DNA from: a virus
Virus record (IMG/VR): IMGVR_UViG_3300028394_000112
Location: 1 to 48,740 of that record
DNA: 48,740 nucleotides
Reading direction: 5' to 3' (one strand)
The notes beneath the pieces were generated by a model, which was not told the origin of the DNA, did no database searches, and was given only the letters and a program-made list of their open reading frames with translations. The stretch's first letter is position 1; the number at the start of each line of letters is the position of its first letter. Positions 8,705 to 17,763 of the stretch are shown here, piece after piece. Both the position numbers and the translations under genes were made by a program.

Positions 8705-9843
8705 CAGACGGGCTGGACCTGGATGGACAGCTGGGCGCCGTCACGTTTGAACTCGATCAGCGCCGGCAACCCGAGCACACCGTTGTTGAGGATCCGCACG
8801 TAGAGAGTGCCCTCGTTGCCGGTGTGGTTGGCCCGCACTCTGGCCAGACCGTTGTCGGGGGTGACGGCGTCGCCGGGAGCGGACTGGGTGGAGAAGTGCG
8901 GCACGAGCGTGGTCCAGGTCGACACGTTGCCCCACCCTTTGGCGACGACTTTCCCGTCCTTCGGATCACCCAAGAGCACCTCGATGGCGAAGATCATCGG
9001 GTCGGCGTCGGCTTCCATGCCCCGGATGCGCATGTGCCCGAACACGATCGGCGTCCACGGGAAGTCCTGCGCCGGCAGAGCGTAGGAGCCGATCGGCACC
9101 GACACCGAGGCTTGCAGTCCGGACACGGATTTGAACGCCGCCTCGGGCATCGTGAAGAACCGTTGCCCGATCTCCGAGGCCGGCCGCGGCTCCCACAGGT
9201 CGGTTTTCTCGTTGAACGTCAGCACGTCCCCGGTCTGCGGCACGATGTTGCCGTTGACGTCGGGGGCGTCGGCGATGGAAGTGGCCGGCCCGCGCGGACC
9301 GCGCGGGGCTTTGAGGTACATCGTCCAGTTGGGCAGGGTGTCGGTGCCGGTGACGGTGATGTAGGAGTCGACGTCGGGGTCGTCGGGGTCGAGGAGCTCG
9401 ACGTTGGGGGTGATGATCGGCACCGGGCCGGGCGGGCCCTGGGTGCCCATCTGGAACACCTGCCAGTGCGTGCCGTGCCACAGGTACGCCTTCGAGCCCA
9501 GGACGTTGCCGAGGTCGTCGCGTTCCTCGATGATCCAGTACTTACCGATGTCGGCGGGGTCGTTGGTGAGGTTCGTCGGCAGGTCCTCGACCACGACGAT
9601 GTTGTCGGACTGCAGTTTCAGGATGGGGGCGTTACGTCCGGGCGGCCCGGGAGGACCCATCAGGGCGGCCAGTGACAGGGTGCCGTTACCTCCGAACAGT
9701 TCCAGGGTGGCCGACACCTGGTCGGGTGTGTCACCGTCGGAGAGCACCCCGAACATGTGGACGTTGGCCAGCACCGTGCCCAGGTGGACGCGGTCTCCTA
9801 TCTGTGGCTTGATGACGGGGATTACGCCTCGGTTGCTGTCCAT
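8704..9843 (-). CDS. Minor tail protein with collagen-like GPPGPPG segments
   Basis: A 379-residue protein, starting at the ATG at 9843 (MDSNRGVIPV) rather than 16 codons further upstream, because the longer start only adds an Arg/His-rich shadow stretch. Short collagen-like stretches occur at MGPPGPPGR, QGPPGPVP and APRGPRGPA, which in phage tails act as trimerisation stalks between globular domains. The C-terminal ~150 residues are beta-rich. Position and architecture match mycobacteriophage minor tail proteins. It overlaps the upstream gene by 22 bases. Confidence 0.85.
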   Translation of the reverse strand: MDSNRGVIPVIKPQIGDRVHLGTVLANVHMFGVLSDGDTPDQVSATLELFGGNGTLSLAALMGPPGPPGRNAPILKLQSDNIVVVEDLPTNLTNDPADIGKYWIIEERDDLGNVLGSKAYLWHGTHWQVFQMGTQGPPGPVPIITPNVELLDPDDPDVDSYITVTGTDTLPNWTMYLKAPRGPRGPATSIADAPDVNGNIVPQTGDVLTFNEKTDLWEPRPASEIGQRFFTMPEAAFKSVSGLQASVSVPIGSYALPAQDFPWTPIVFGHMRIRGMEADADPMIFAIEVLLGDPKDGKVVAKGWGNVSTWTTLVPHFSTQSAPGDAVTPDNGLARVRANHTGNEGTLYVRILNNGVLGLPALIEFKRDGAQLSIQVQPV

Positions 9844-10403
9844 TGCTCCTCGAACTCGGGGTCGATGGTGATGGCGGGGGTGACGCGCCACGGCCGCGGT
9901 ACGTCAACCTCGGGTGCGGTGTCGTCGGCGGCGGCGGGCAGCCACATGGGCAGTGCGCCGCCGCGGAGTTTGATGCGCCGGCGGCTGCGGTCGAGGTTCC
10001 AGCCGGCGCCTGCCAGGACGGCGGCGATGGCGTCGCGGGCCGCCGGTATCCAGGTCAGATCCAGGACGCCGCCGTCGGCTCCGGTGGGGTGGTCGAGGTC
10101 GGCGTGCAGCAGCCCGCGGGCCGCGGGATCGTGCGCGCCGGTGCGCCGCCACCCGCACAGGGCAAGGTGATAGGCGCAGATGTGCGGCAGGGCCGGCACC
10201 ACGGCCAGTCCGGGGACGGCGCGGATCGTGTCGAAGATGGCCAGCATCGCCGCTGCTGTGTCGCGGATCTCGCGCACGGCGCCCTGTTGGGCCGGGGTGA
10301 GCCCGTCCAGGTGGGGCGGGGCGGCGAGCACGGCGCGGGTGCGGGCCAACCCGTCATGCAGATCCGGTTCCGCTTCGACGTCGGTGACCCCGTAGTGCAG
10401 CAT
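9822..10403 (-). CDS. Minor tail / baseplate accessory protein
   Basis: A 193-residue protein between the large Gp37-like minor tail protein and the collagen-like one; its start overlaps the upstream stop (TGATG). It is largely helical in the first 120 residues and then has a Trp- and Pro-rich tail. No domain is recognised. A small gene of this size at this point is usual in mycobacteriophage tail operons, so a structural or assembly role is inferred. Confidence 0.72.
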   Translation of the reverse strand: MLHYGVTDVEAEPDLHDGLARTRAVLAAPPHLDGLTPAQQGAVREIRDTAAAMLAIFDTIRAVPGLAVVPALPHICAYHLALCGWRRTGAHDPAARGLLHADLDHPTGADGGVLDLTWIPAARDAIAAVLAGAGWNLDRSRRRIKLRGGALPMWLPAAADDTAPEVDVPRPWRVTPAITIDPEFEEQWTATEA

Positions 10404-12247
10404 CAGAAGATGGTTCCCTCGCCGAGTGCCAGGCCGGCGATCGACGCCACCGCCTGCAACGCCCGCACCCCCTGCGTGAGTGCGTCGTCGTCGCGGCTGT
10501 CGTCCCCGATCGACAGCGAATAGGTGATCGGTTTGCGGCGGTCGTACTCGTACTTGATCGCAGAGGCCTGGTCGGCGTAGACGATGCGGTCCTGCTCGAA
10601 CCCGAGCCTGTCCCCCAGTCCGTAGTCGACGAGGACCACCCAGGGGGCGGCGTTGCGGATGGAGGTTTTGAAGGCGCGGTAGGCGCGTTTCTTGTACCAG
10701 CCGACCCGGATCGTCAGGAACCCGGAGACGACGTAGGCGGTGCCGGATCCGCCGCGCTCGAAGTGCTCGCAGTAGGCCAGGCTGCCGGTGTTCAACGCCC
10801 GCCCCGGGTCGGTGAACGCCTGGTAGGCGAAAAACACGTCGTCGAGCTGACCTTGGTAGAGATTGTCCAGGCCTTCGGCGCCGGTCAGCTCGTAGGCGCC
10901 GCCGACCGGGCCCAACGGGATGACCTCCGCGATCTGGGAGATGCCGTAGCGGATCCCATAGGTCTGCAAATCGTTGAGGAGCTTCGGGCTGTGGCCCCCG
11001 GCGAAAATCGTCTTGACCGGGCCCTTGTGCAGGGTGACGTTCGACTCGATGATCCCGGAGTGCTGGCCCTCCCGGTAAATCACCGCGGGCTTCTCCGGGG
11101 CAACCATCGCCAGCCGGCGGAACAGCGGGTCCGGTTCACCGTCGCCGTCGTTGTCGATCTGGATGACGGTGTTGGTGATCAGGTCGTCGGCGGTGGAGGC
11201 GACAAGGTTGATGATCCCGTCGACGGCGGTGCCGGTGGGGCCCTCATATCCGCTCTTGTCTTCGAAGGAGTGGATGACGCAGTTGCGTTGCGGCCGGGCC
11301 AGGTGGGCCAGCTTAGGTCCGACAAGGGCTTCGAGTTCGGTGTGCGGGTTGTCGAGGTCCTCGGTGAAGAACGTGTAGGAGCGGGCGATCACCCCGGCGT
11401 CCTTGAACAGGTCCAGTGTGGCCGAGTGGAAGTCGTTCCATGTTGCGGTGAGCATCGACGTGCGGGACTGGTCGGTCACCGGGTTCACCCACGCCACCTG
11501 CTGCGGATAGTTCATCGGCGAGAGCGCACCGGAGGTGAGGGTGTCCACCCACGCCCCCGGGTTCAGCACAGACTCGACCACCCGCATCGGGGAGTAGATG
11601 CGCAGCAGCTGCAGCCACAACGTCGCCCACGCGATCGTGCAGGTGTTACCGGGCAGGAAGAACATACGCGGCAGGGCGATCTCGGGTGGCTGACCGGGGA
11701 TCGGGGACGGCGAGACCAGGATGTGTTTGAGGTGCTCACGCTGGTGGGTGGCCACCAACTCCACCGTCGCGATCCCGGAAGAGTCCCGCTTGGCGTGGAT
11801 CTGGGTGATCTTGCCGCCCCACCGGGTGCGCCAGGACGGGTTGGTGGGGATGGGATCAATGCTCAGGTGGAGGTCGGTTTCCAGGCGGACCATGGTCTTG
11901 ACGAACGTGGCCAGGTAGTGGCCGTCGCCGCGGATCACCACGGTGGCCTCACCGGAGTCGGTGGCGACTTCCTCGGCGACGCAGCTGATTTCCCCGCCGA
12001 TGCGGGCGATGTGGTCAAGGTGCTCGTTCTGCATGCGGATCAGCGGACGCTGGCGGCCGGCGGCGGCGATGGTGTCGCGGCGTGACCGCAGATACCGGTA
12101 GGCCGACATCGGGTCGGTGACCGGGTCGGGCTTTTCCAGGGCGCCGACCACATGGTCGACGAACAGCCCGGCCAGGTTCTGGGTGAACTGCAGCCCGGGA
12201 GCCCACTGCGCCACGCTTTCCAGCAGTGGGGTGGCGAAGTCGCCCAT
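10403..12247 (-). CDS. Large minor tail protein (ReqiPepy6 Gp37-like)
   Basis: A 614-residue protein, starting at the ATG at 12247 (MGDFATPLLESV), which overlaps the upstream stop. The open frame extends 114 codons further upstream but that part is an Arg/Pro-rich shadow of the neighbouring gene. Size, order (second after the tape measure) and features such as RTRWGGKITQIHAKRD and a YKKRAYRAFKTSI segment near the end agree with the large Gp37-like minor tail proteins of actinophages. These probably form the tail-tip hub that closes the tube and nucleates the fibres. The hub role is inferred from order and family. Confidence 0.83.
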   Translation of the reverse strand: MGDFATPLLESVAQWAPGLQFTQNLAGLFVDHVVGALEKPDPVTDPMSAYRYLRSRRDTIAAAGRQRPLIRMQNEHLDHIARIGGEISCVAEEVATDSGEATVVIRGDGHYLATFVKTMVRLETDLHLSIDPIPTNPSWRTRWGGKITQIHAKRDSSGIATVELVATHQREHLKHILVSPSPIPGQPPEIALPRMFFLPGNTCTIAWATLWLQLLRIYSPMRVVESVLNPGAWVDTLTSGALSPMNYPQQVAWVNPVTDQSRTSMLTATWNDFHSATLDLFKDAGVIARSYTFFTEDLDNPHTELEALVGPKLAHLARPQRNCVIHSFEDKSGYEGPTGTAVDGIINLVASTADDLITNTVIQIDNDGDGEPDPLFRRLAMVAPEKPAVIYREGQHSGIIESNVTLHKGPVKTIFAGGHSPKLLNDLQTYGIRYGISQIAEVIPLGPVGGAYELTGAEGLDNLYQGQLDDVFFAYQAFTDPGRALNTGSLAYCEHFERGGSGTAYVVSGFLTIRVGWYKKRAYRAFKTSIRNAAPWVVLVDYGLGDRLGFEQDRIVYADQASAIKYEYDRRKPITYSLSIGDDSRDDDALTQGVRALQAVASIAGLALGEGTIF

Positions 12248-13269
12248 CAGTACGGCCTGGAGTAGTGCTGGGGCATGAACACCGTCACCTGACCGCCCGG
12301 CCGGGAGTGCCTGACTTTGATGTTGGCCACCGTGCGGGGCGGGATCATCGACAGGAACCGCACACCGTGGGCGCGCCGCCACACCGGCTCCCCGAGGTCG
12401 CCGAGGTCGTGGAGGAAGAAGTCCAGAATCCGCGACGAGCGGATCAACTGGTAGAAGGCGTTGTCGACGGGGTCGGCGGCGCCGGTGACGGTGCGGGCGT
12501 CCTCGTCGGTGTCCACCAGGACAGGGGCTTCCTTCACTGTCACCAAAGGCAGTTCGACCAGCCGGGCGGTCATGCCGTCGGACACCCACGCCTTGCCGGC
12601 GGTGTAGAGGAACTTCGGGGCGGCCGGCATGTCGGAGCGGTTCGCGATCGAGATGACCTGCTCATCCCACGGCTTTTTCTTGGTGAAGTTGTCCTTGTGC
12701 GCGGTAAAGGTTTGGTAGAGAGCGGGTTTGGCCCACACCGGGGAGCACGCCAGGATCTGCATGTCGTGGGTGGCGGTGTTGTTGCCTGCGTAGACGGGAT
12801 CCTTTTTGAAGCTCGTTTCGCATGGGCGGGCCTGCATCACCGCGATCCACCGCCACCCGCACGTCGGGGTCCAGGACCCGAGCCAGCCCGGGACGCCGAC
12901 CGGCCAGGCCTGCCACCACCGCGACTCCACCATCCGATATTGGGTGGCGTTGAGTTTGCGGGTCTGCGAGCCGATCATGGCCCCGCAGTTGATGATCCGC
13001 TTGTTGATGTTGGAGCGCTCGTAGGTGGCGCCGCGCTGGTAGGCGGTCTCGGTGAGCAGATGCTCGAACGGCAGGTGGTAGTGGCCCTGCAGTTCCTCGG
13101 CGAACTGCACCCCCTGCTTACCGGCGTCCGGGCCGGCCAGGTCCCAGCGGGAGCCATCGGGGCCGATGTAGATCAGGCGGGTGGCTTCGGAGCGGAACCG
13201 CGGCGGCAGCGTCTGCCAGTTCGTCCAGATGTGGGCGGCGTTGCCGACGTACTCGACGGCCCCGCTCAC
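12247..13269 (-). CDS. Minor tail protein directly after tape measure (distal-tail-like)
   Basis: A 340-residue protein, overlapping the tape measure stop by 4 bases. It is Trp-rich (for example WTNWQTLPP, RWWQAWPVGVPGWLGSW), beta-dominated and without enzymatic motif. The gene straight after the tape measure in siphophages of Gram-positive hosts encodes the distal tail protein that joins tube and baseplate. That role is inferred from order. Confidence 0.83.
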   Translation of the reverse strand: MSGAVEYVGNAAHIWTNWQTLPPRFRSEATRLIYIGPDGSRWDLAGPDAGKQGVQFAEELQGHYHLPFEHLLTETAYQRGATYERSNINKRIINCGAMIGSQTRKLNATQYRMVESRWWQAWPVGVPGWLGSWTPTCGWRWIAVMQARPCETSFKKDPVYAGNNTATHDMQILACSPVWAKPALYQTFTAHKDNFTKKKPWDEQVISIANRSDMPAAPKFLYTAGKAWVSDGMTARLVELPLVTVKEAPVLVDTDEDARTVTGAADPVDNAFYQLIRSSRILDFFLHDLGDLGEPVWRRAHGVRFLSMIPPRTVANIKVRHSRPGGQVTVFMPQHYSRPY

Positions 13270-16200
13270 GGCGTCTGCCTCAACGCGACGCGGGTCCGGC
13301 CCTGCGCGGCCTGCTGCGGCGCCACGCTGGAAGACAGATCAGGGGTGCCGAACTGCGAGCCGGCCAGGTTCATGGAGTTGTCGACGCTGTAGTTGTTCGT
13401 GGTGTCCCCACCGGGCTGCTGGGCGCCGGTGAACTGGCTGCCCGGGATCACACCCGCACCGCCGGAGCCGGGCCCCCCGGGGACGAACGGGGCGGTGGCC
13501 TCGGCCGGGCCGCCGACGTTGAGCGCACCGAAGGCTTGCGGCACGTTGGACAGCAAAGCACCGAACAGGCCCCCGCCCCCACCGCCGCCGGCGGCGTCGG
13601 CGGTCGCACCGTCACCGCCCTTGACCTTGACCTTCGACAGCCCGCCCAGGAGCTTCACGATGCCCAGGTCGGCGGGGTTGCCGAAGATGCTGCCGTCAAA
13701 ACCGAACGCCTCAGCGATGCCGGACACGAAGTCCTGGCCGAAGCTCTCCCCCATCCCCTTACTGCTGTCCTTCTTCGGGGACTTCTTGGCTTCGGTGTTG
13801 TACTTCTGCTCCGCGGAGGTGAGGTCGTTGAGTGCGTCGATGTGATCGCGTTGCGCTTTGGTGACCGCGTTCTCCGCAGCCGCCCGCTCGGACGGTTTGA
13901 TGGTCGACGGGTCGCCCATGTTCATTTCGGTGAGCTTCTGACCGGCCTGGTCCCAGGCGAACTGGGTGTCCTGGACACGCTGTTGGGCTTCCCGCACCGA
14001 CTTCAGATCCGAATACGAGGTGGAGCCGGGGCCGTTCCAGTCGGGGACGTCGAAGCTGGCCGGGGGTGGCCCGGTCATGTCCACTGCGGGTGAGGAGGCC
14101 GGGGTGTAGGCCGGTGGTGCCGCTGTCACCGCCGGTGCTGGGGCCGCCGCGGTGGTGGCCGGGGCGGGAACGGTTGCGCTCACGGTGGTGGTTTGGGCGG
14201 CGGTCTGGGTGGCAGGGGACGCGGCCTGCACCGCCGGCGCTGACCGGTTAGCGGGGTTGTTCGCGTAGATGTAGCCGCGCCCGCGTGACACCGCGGCGGC
14301 ATTGTCCGCGCTGATCCAATACTCTTTGCCGCCGAACGCGGGGTCGGCGATCTTCAGCGCTCGGTTGGCATCGTCGACGCCCATGACGGCGACGTAGTGC
14401 ATCGTGCCTTCGCTGTAGTTCGGGGCCTGGGTGCCCATGATTCCCTGCGGGCGAACACCGTTGAGGGCGTAGTTGATGACCGCTCCGTATCCGGCTTTGA
14501 CCGATCCGGCGATGTCGTTGTACAGCTTGGCGGGGTTGGCCGCACCGCCCATCACGGGGACACCCTGGTAGTTCGCGCCCCGCAGGTTGCGGTTCAGGCC
14601 GTCGACGACGCGGTCGAAACCAGTGCCGGACGTCGTTGTCCCCATCTCGCTGATGAGCTGGTTCTCGGACTTGATGACGCCGCGGCCGTTGGCCACGATC
14701 TGGACCGACCCGGGGCCACAGTCCCAGGACTGCTCCTGGTTGATGATGCCGCGGTTGAAGTTGAGGACCGCCGCGCTGCCGGACATCGTCGCGCCGGGGT
14801 TGGCGGCGGCGTAGGCCGATTGCCCGACGGCTTGCGCCGCGCCCTCCCGCGCACCCTTGGCCGCCGCCGCCGCGATGGTGCTCGAGGCGGACTTCACCCC
14901 GGAGGTGACCACCGCGGCCGCGGTAGCCGGAACCCCGTTCGCGCCGGCGGCGCCGGTGTAGGGCACGGTCGACCAGTCGGTCTTGGGCTTGGTGTTGTCC
15001 GCCGGGGGCGGCGCCACATACGTCGACACCGGGGGCGCGGCGGGTATCGGGTATGCGCCAGGAGTGGGCATGGATGGGGTGGCGAACGACCCGCTACCCA
15101 CATAGCCGCCTACCGACGGAATGTTCAGATCCGTTGGCAGGTTGGGAATCTGACCGACGTCGATATTCGGGACCAGCTTGCCGATCACCGGGATGCTCTT
15201 CGCGGCGTCGGCGAGCTTCTCGACCCCGCGTAGGACGAAGTTGATGGCGTCGATCATGCCGTCCAGCAGCGGCTTCATGCCTTTGTAGGCGGTCTCGACC
15301 GCCCCGGACACGACCGGCCACACCTTCTCGAAGATCTTCTGCAGCTTCTCCGTCTCTTCCATGACGTAGGGGATCGCCTTCTGGGCGAGTTCAGTCAGCT
15401 TCTCGATCACCGGGATCACGATCGGGACGATGGCCACGAACACCTGCATCAACTGCTGGCCGATGGTCGCAGCGAGCTGGAGAATCTGCGGGATCATCGG
15501 TGTCACCGTCTGAATCAGCTTCATGAACGCCTGCGACAGAGGCTCGATCAGCGGAGCCATGGCCGAGAAGTACTGCATCAGCTGCTGCGCGACGATCATC
15601 GCGACTTCACTCAAGATCGGGGCCAGCTGTTGAAAGATCGGCAGCAGTTGCTGGGCCATCGACTGCCAGATCGGCCCCAGCACCTGCATCAGTTGGTTGA
15701 AGGCCGGGGCCAGCGATGTGACGACCATCGAGGCGACCTGAGCCAGCAGCGTGAACAGCGGAGACGCGGCGGTGAGCAAGTTGGCGAAGGAACCGGCCAG
15801 CGCGGCGATTCCCGGCTGCAACGCCGTGAAGATCGGGGTCAGCGAAGTCATCAACGCCTGACCGATCGGCGCCAGCGAGAAGAACACCGGCGCCAGCGAC
15901 TGCACCAGATCGAAGAATTGGCCCATGCCGGTGATCGCGGTGGAAATCCACTGCTGCAACTGCCCCGACGCTGACGCTTGGGACACGAACTGCGAGAAGC
16001 CCTGCGCGGCCTGGGTGATAGCCGCCCCCAGTTGCGGCATGAACGACGAACCCACCTCACCCAACTGAGCGAACGCCGCGGTGATCGGCTGCAACGCCGG
16101 GGTCAACTGCGCGAACCCGCTGACGATGTTGTTCGTCATCGACTGCAACGTCGACATCATCTCCGGGGTCGTCAGCTGCCGCATCAGATCCGCGCCCGCC

Positions 16201-16958
16201 TGACCGAACACCGACGACAACTGCGACAGGCCGGTGCGGGCCATCGGCAGCATGGTCTGCACGAAGTTCGTCAGCTCACCCTGCATCGGTGCGAAGAACC
16301 CGTCGGCGACGGTGAACTTCAACTGATCGAACAGCGGCATCAAACCCTGAATCTCGGTGGCAACACCTTGGGCGGCCGGGCTCAACTGGGAGAGAGACTC
16401 GGCGAACTTCACCGGATCCTTGATGTTCTTCATGGCGTCGCCGAAACCGTCGAACGCCAACGCCAACGACCCGATCGCCGCCCCGGCCCCGACAGCGGCC
16501 GCGGGCAGCAGCCCAAGGGCTCCGCTCAACTGCGACGCCACACCGGCCAGGCCAACCATGCCGGCCGCCATCGCCGGGCCCCCCATGCCGCCGCCCTTGA
16601 ACGCGCCGCCGGCTGCATCGGAGGCGGCCGAACCGAACTCGGCGCCGTACTTCTGCCCGTCGCGGCCACCGTTGAGCAGCGACCCGAGCCGGTTGCGGTC
16701 CACGTCGACGTTGACATGGACGGTATGGCCGTCCAAGGAGTCGATCTTGGCCCGGGCGCTGGCGGTGTCCGCGTCGACGTCGACATCGACGGAGATGCCC
16801 GACAGTTCCTTGTCGATGTCCTGCTTCCACCGGCGGCCCGCTTCCCGCGCGGCCGGGTCGACTTCCTTGAACGCCCGGGCGATACCCGAAGCGACACGGG
16901 AGGTTTCGGGAATGACGGAGACGAACACGTCTGCGATCGAGCGGCGCTGCCTAGCCAT
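13266..16958 (-). CDS. Tape measure protein with embedded C39-like peptidase domain
   Basis: A protein of 1230 residues, the longest intact gene; start at the ATG at 16958 (MARQRRSIADVF), inside the end of the frameshifted chaperone gene. The N-terminal region is helical, hydrophobic segments fill residues about 120-180, and residues about 200-600 are dense in Gln/Leu/Phe/Pro helical repeats typical of tape measures. Residues about 740-900 hold a peptidase C39-like domain: Cys in SWDCGPGSVQ, His in GTMHYVAVMG, Asp in LKIADPAFGG. The C-terminus is low-complexity and glycine-rich. The protein sets tail length and probably enters the cell envelope with the DNA; a peptidase domain would help cross the peptidoglycan. 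It resembles the C39 domain of lysin A at 1751-3169. Confidence 0.92.
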   Translation of the reverse strand: MARQRRSIADVFVSVIPETSRVASGIARAFKEVDPAAREAGRRWKQDIDKELSGISVDVDVDADTASARAKIDSLDGHTVHVNVDVDRNRLGSLLNGGRDGQKYGAEFGSAASDAAGGAFKGGGMGGPAMAAGMVGLAGVASQLSGALGLLPAAAVGAGAAIGSLALAFDGFGDAMKNIKDPVKFAESLSQLSPAAQGVATEIQGLMPLFDQLKFTVADGFFAPMQGELTNFVQTMLPMARTGLSQLSSVFGQAGADLMRQLTTPEMMSTLQSMTNNIVSGFAQLTPALQPITAAFAQLGEVGSSFMPQLGAAITQAAQGFSQFVSQASASGQLQQWISTAITGMGQFFDLVQSLAPVFFSLAPIGQALMTSLTPIFTALQPGIAALAGSFANLLTAASPLFTLLAQVASMVVTSLAPAFNQLMQVLGPIWQSMAQQLLPIFQQLAPILSEVAMIVAQQLMQYFSAMAPLIEPLSQAFMKLIQTVTPMIPQILQLAATIGQQLMQVFVAIVPIVIPVIEKLTELAQKAIPYVMEETEKLQKIFEKVWPVVSGAVETAYKGMKPLLDGMIDAINFVLRGVEKLADAAKSIPVIGKLVPNIDVGQIPNLPTDLNIPSVGGYVGSGSFATPSMPTPGAYPIPAAPPVSTYVAPPPADNTKPKTDWSTVPYTGAAGANGVPATAAAVVTSGVKSASSTIAAAAAKGAREGAAQAVGQSAYAAANPGATMSGSAAVLNFNRGIINQEQSWDCGPGSVQIVANGRGVIKSENQLISEMGTTTSGTGFDRVVDGLNRNLRGANYQGVPVMGGAANPAKLYNDIAGSVKAGYGAVINYALNGVRPQGIMGTQAPNYSEGTMHYVAVMGVDDANRALKIADPAFGGKEYWISADNAAAVSRGRGYIYANNPANRSAPAVQAASPATQTAAQTTTVSATVPAPATTAAAPAPAVTAAPPAYTPASSPAVDMTGPPPASFDVPDWNGPGSTSYSDLKSVREAQQRVQDTQFAWDQAGQKLTEMNMGDPSTIKPSERAAAENAVTKAQRDHIDALNDLTSAEQKYNTEAKKSPKKDSSKGMGESFGQDFVSGIAEAFGFDGSIFGNPADLGIVKLLGGLSKVKVKGGDGATADAAGGGGGGGLFGALLSNVPQAFGALNVGGPAEATAPFVPGGPGSGGAGVIPGSQFTGAQQPGGDTTNNYSVDNSMNLAGSQFGTPDLSSSVAPQQAAQGRTRVALRQTP

Positions 16959-17397
16959 TCCCACCACCTCCGATCATGGTCATGCCCACCCGGGCCAGAT
17001 AGTCCTCAACGGTCATCGTGTTGTCGTCCGCCTCGTCGGGGTCGCGGTAGACCACGCCCGGCCGCTGCAGCGGCGTGGGCCGGTACTGCTGGTCAGCCGG
17101 ATCGCGGGTGGCGTCCTCGGTGTTCAGCCAGGTCTGCACCCGCAGCTCGTCGACCGCCATAGCCAGCAGGTGCGATTCCGGGGAAAAGCGTTCCGAGCGG
17201 GCGAAATGCGTTGCCGTGCCGGGTTGGGCGTGCAGGACGAAGCTGACAAGTTCACCGAAACTGAGCCGTTCGGTTCCGACGTCAGCCCAGCGCAGGCGGG
17301 CGCAGATCAGGTCACGCTCGACGGCACCGAAGTGCTGGCTCAGGATGCCGACGAGCGCGAGGATTCCCCCGCGATGGCCTGATTCCACTGCGACCAC
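16951..17397 (-). CDS. Tail assembly chaperone, -1 frameshift extension (GT part)
   Basis: Second of two overlapping frames before the tape measure. It is not expected to be expressed on its own: the sensible product is a fusion of about 260 residues, made when ribosomes on the 17340-17732 gene slip back one base at 17364-17370. The extension is rich in acidic residues near its end (DPDEADDNTMTVEDYLARVG), as in other tail chaperones that bind the tape measure. The frame ends 8 bases inside the tape measure gene. Confidence 0.85.
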   Translation of the reverse strand: MVAVESGHRGGILALVGILSQHFGAVERDLICARLRWADVGTERLSFGELVSFVLHAQPGTATHFARSERFSPESHLLAMAVDELRVQTWLNTEDATRDPADQQYRPTPLQRPGVVYRDPDEADDNTMTVEDYLARVGMTMIGGGGNG

Positions 17398-17732
17398 GCC
17401 TCGAACATGCCGCCGTAGTCCTCGTCGTCGAAGTCGTCGGACACCTCCAGCGCCTTCTCACTGGCGACCCGTTCCAGGACGAACCACATCTGCTCGACGG
17501 CGTTCTGCAGGCGCAGCTTGCGCAGCACACCCGGCTTGGGGCGGCGTTTGTCGTTCAACGCGGCCAGGCCGACGGTGCGGCCGTCGGCTGCGGTGAACAC
17601 GAACACCTCCTCGCCGGGGTATTCGGTCTGCCAGTCGAACCCGGGGTCGCCCGGCTGTGCGGCCGGGGGCTCCGGGGCGTCATCAACAGCGACTTCGGCC
17701 TCCGGGGCCTTCTTCGTCTTTGCTGTTGCCAC
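17340..17732 (-). CDS. Tail assembly chaperone (G)
   Basis: A 130-residue protein between the major tail protein and the tape measure, the invariant site of the tail chaperone pair in long-tailed phages. It is acidic, with an Ala/Pro/Glu-rich N-terminus and a core resembling the DUF-type mycobacteriophage chaperone (PGVLRKLRLQNAVEQMW). The unshifted product ends at 17340. A minority product continues in the -1 frame to 16951. The pair coats the tape measure during tail assembly and is not in the virion. Confidence 0.88.
   Translation of the reverse strand: MATAKTKKAPEAEVAVDDAPEPPAAQPGDPGFDWQTEYPGEEVFVFTAADGRTVGLAALNDKRRPKPGVLRKLRLQNAVEQMWFVLERVASEKALEVSDDFDDEDYGGMFEAWSQWNQAIAGESSRSSAS
17364..17370 (-). 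promoter_or_regulatory. Programmed -1 ribosomal frameshift heptamer GGGGGAA
   Basis: On the minus strand the sequence reads G GGG GAA in the zero frame of the chaperone gene, the classic X XXY YYZ layout. Slipping back one base re-pairs GGG and GGA and opens the frame that ends at 16951, eight codons before the zero-frame stop. Confidence 0.85.
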
Positions 17733-17763
17733 TGTGGTTGTCCTCCTTGATGATTGGTCGGAT

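Noticed and set aside
10763-12085. A 440-codon plus-strand frame opposite the large minor tail gene
   Set aside because: Antisense open frame due to codon bias; the minus-strand product is a known tail family.
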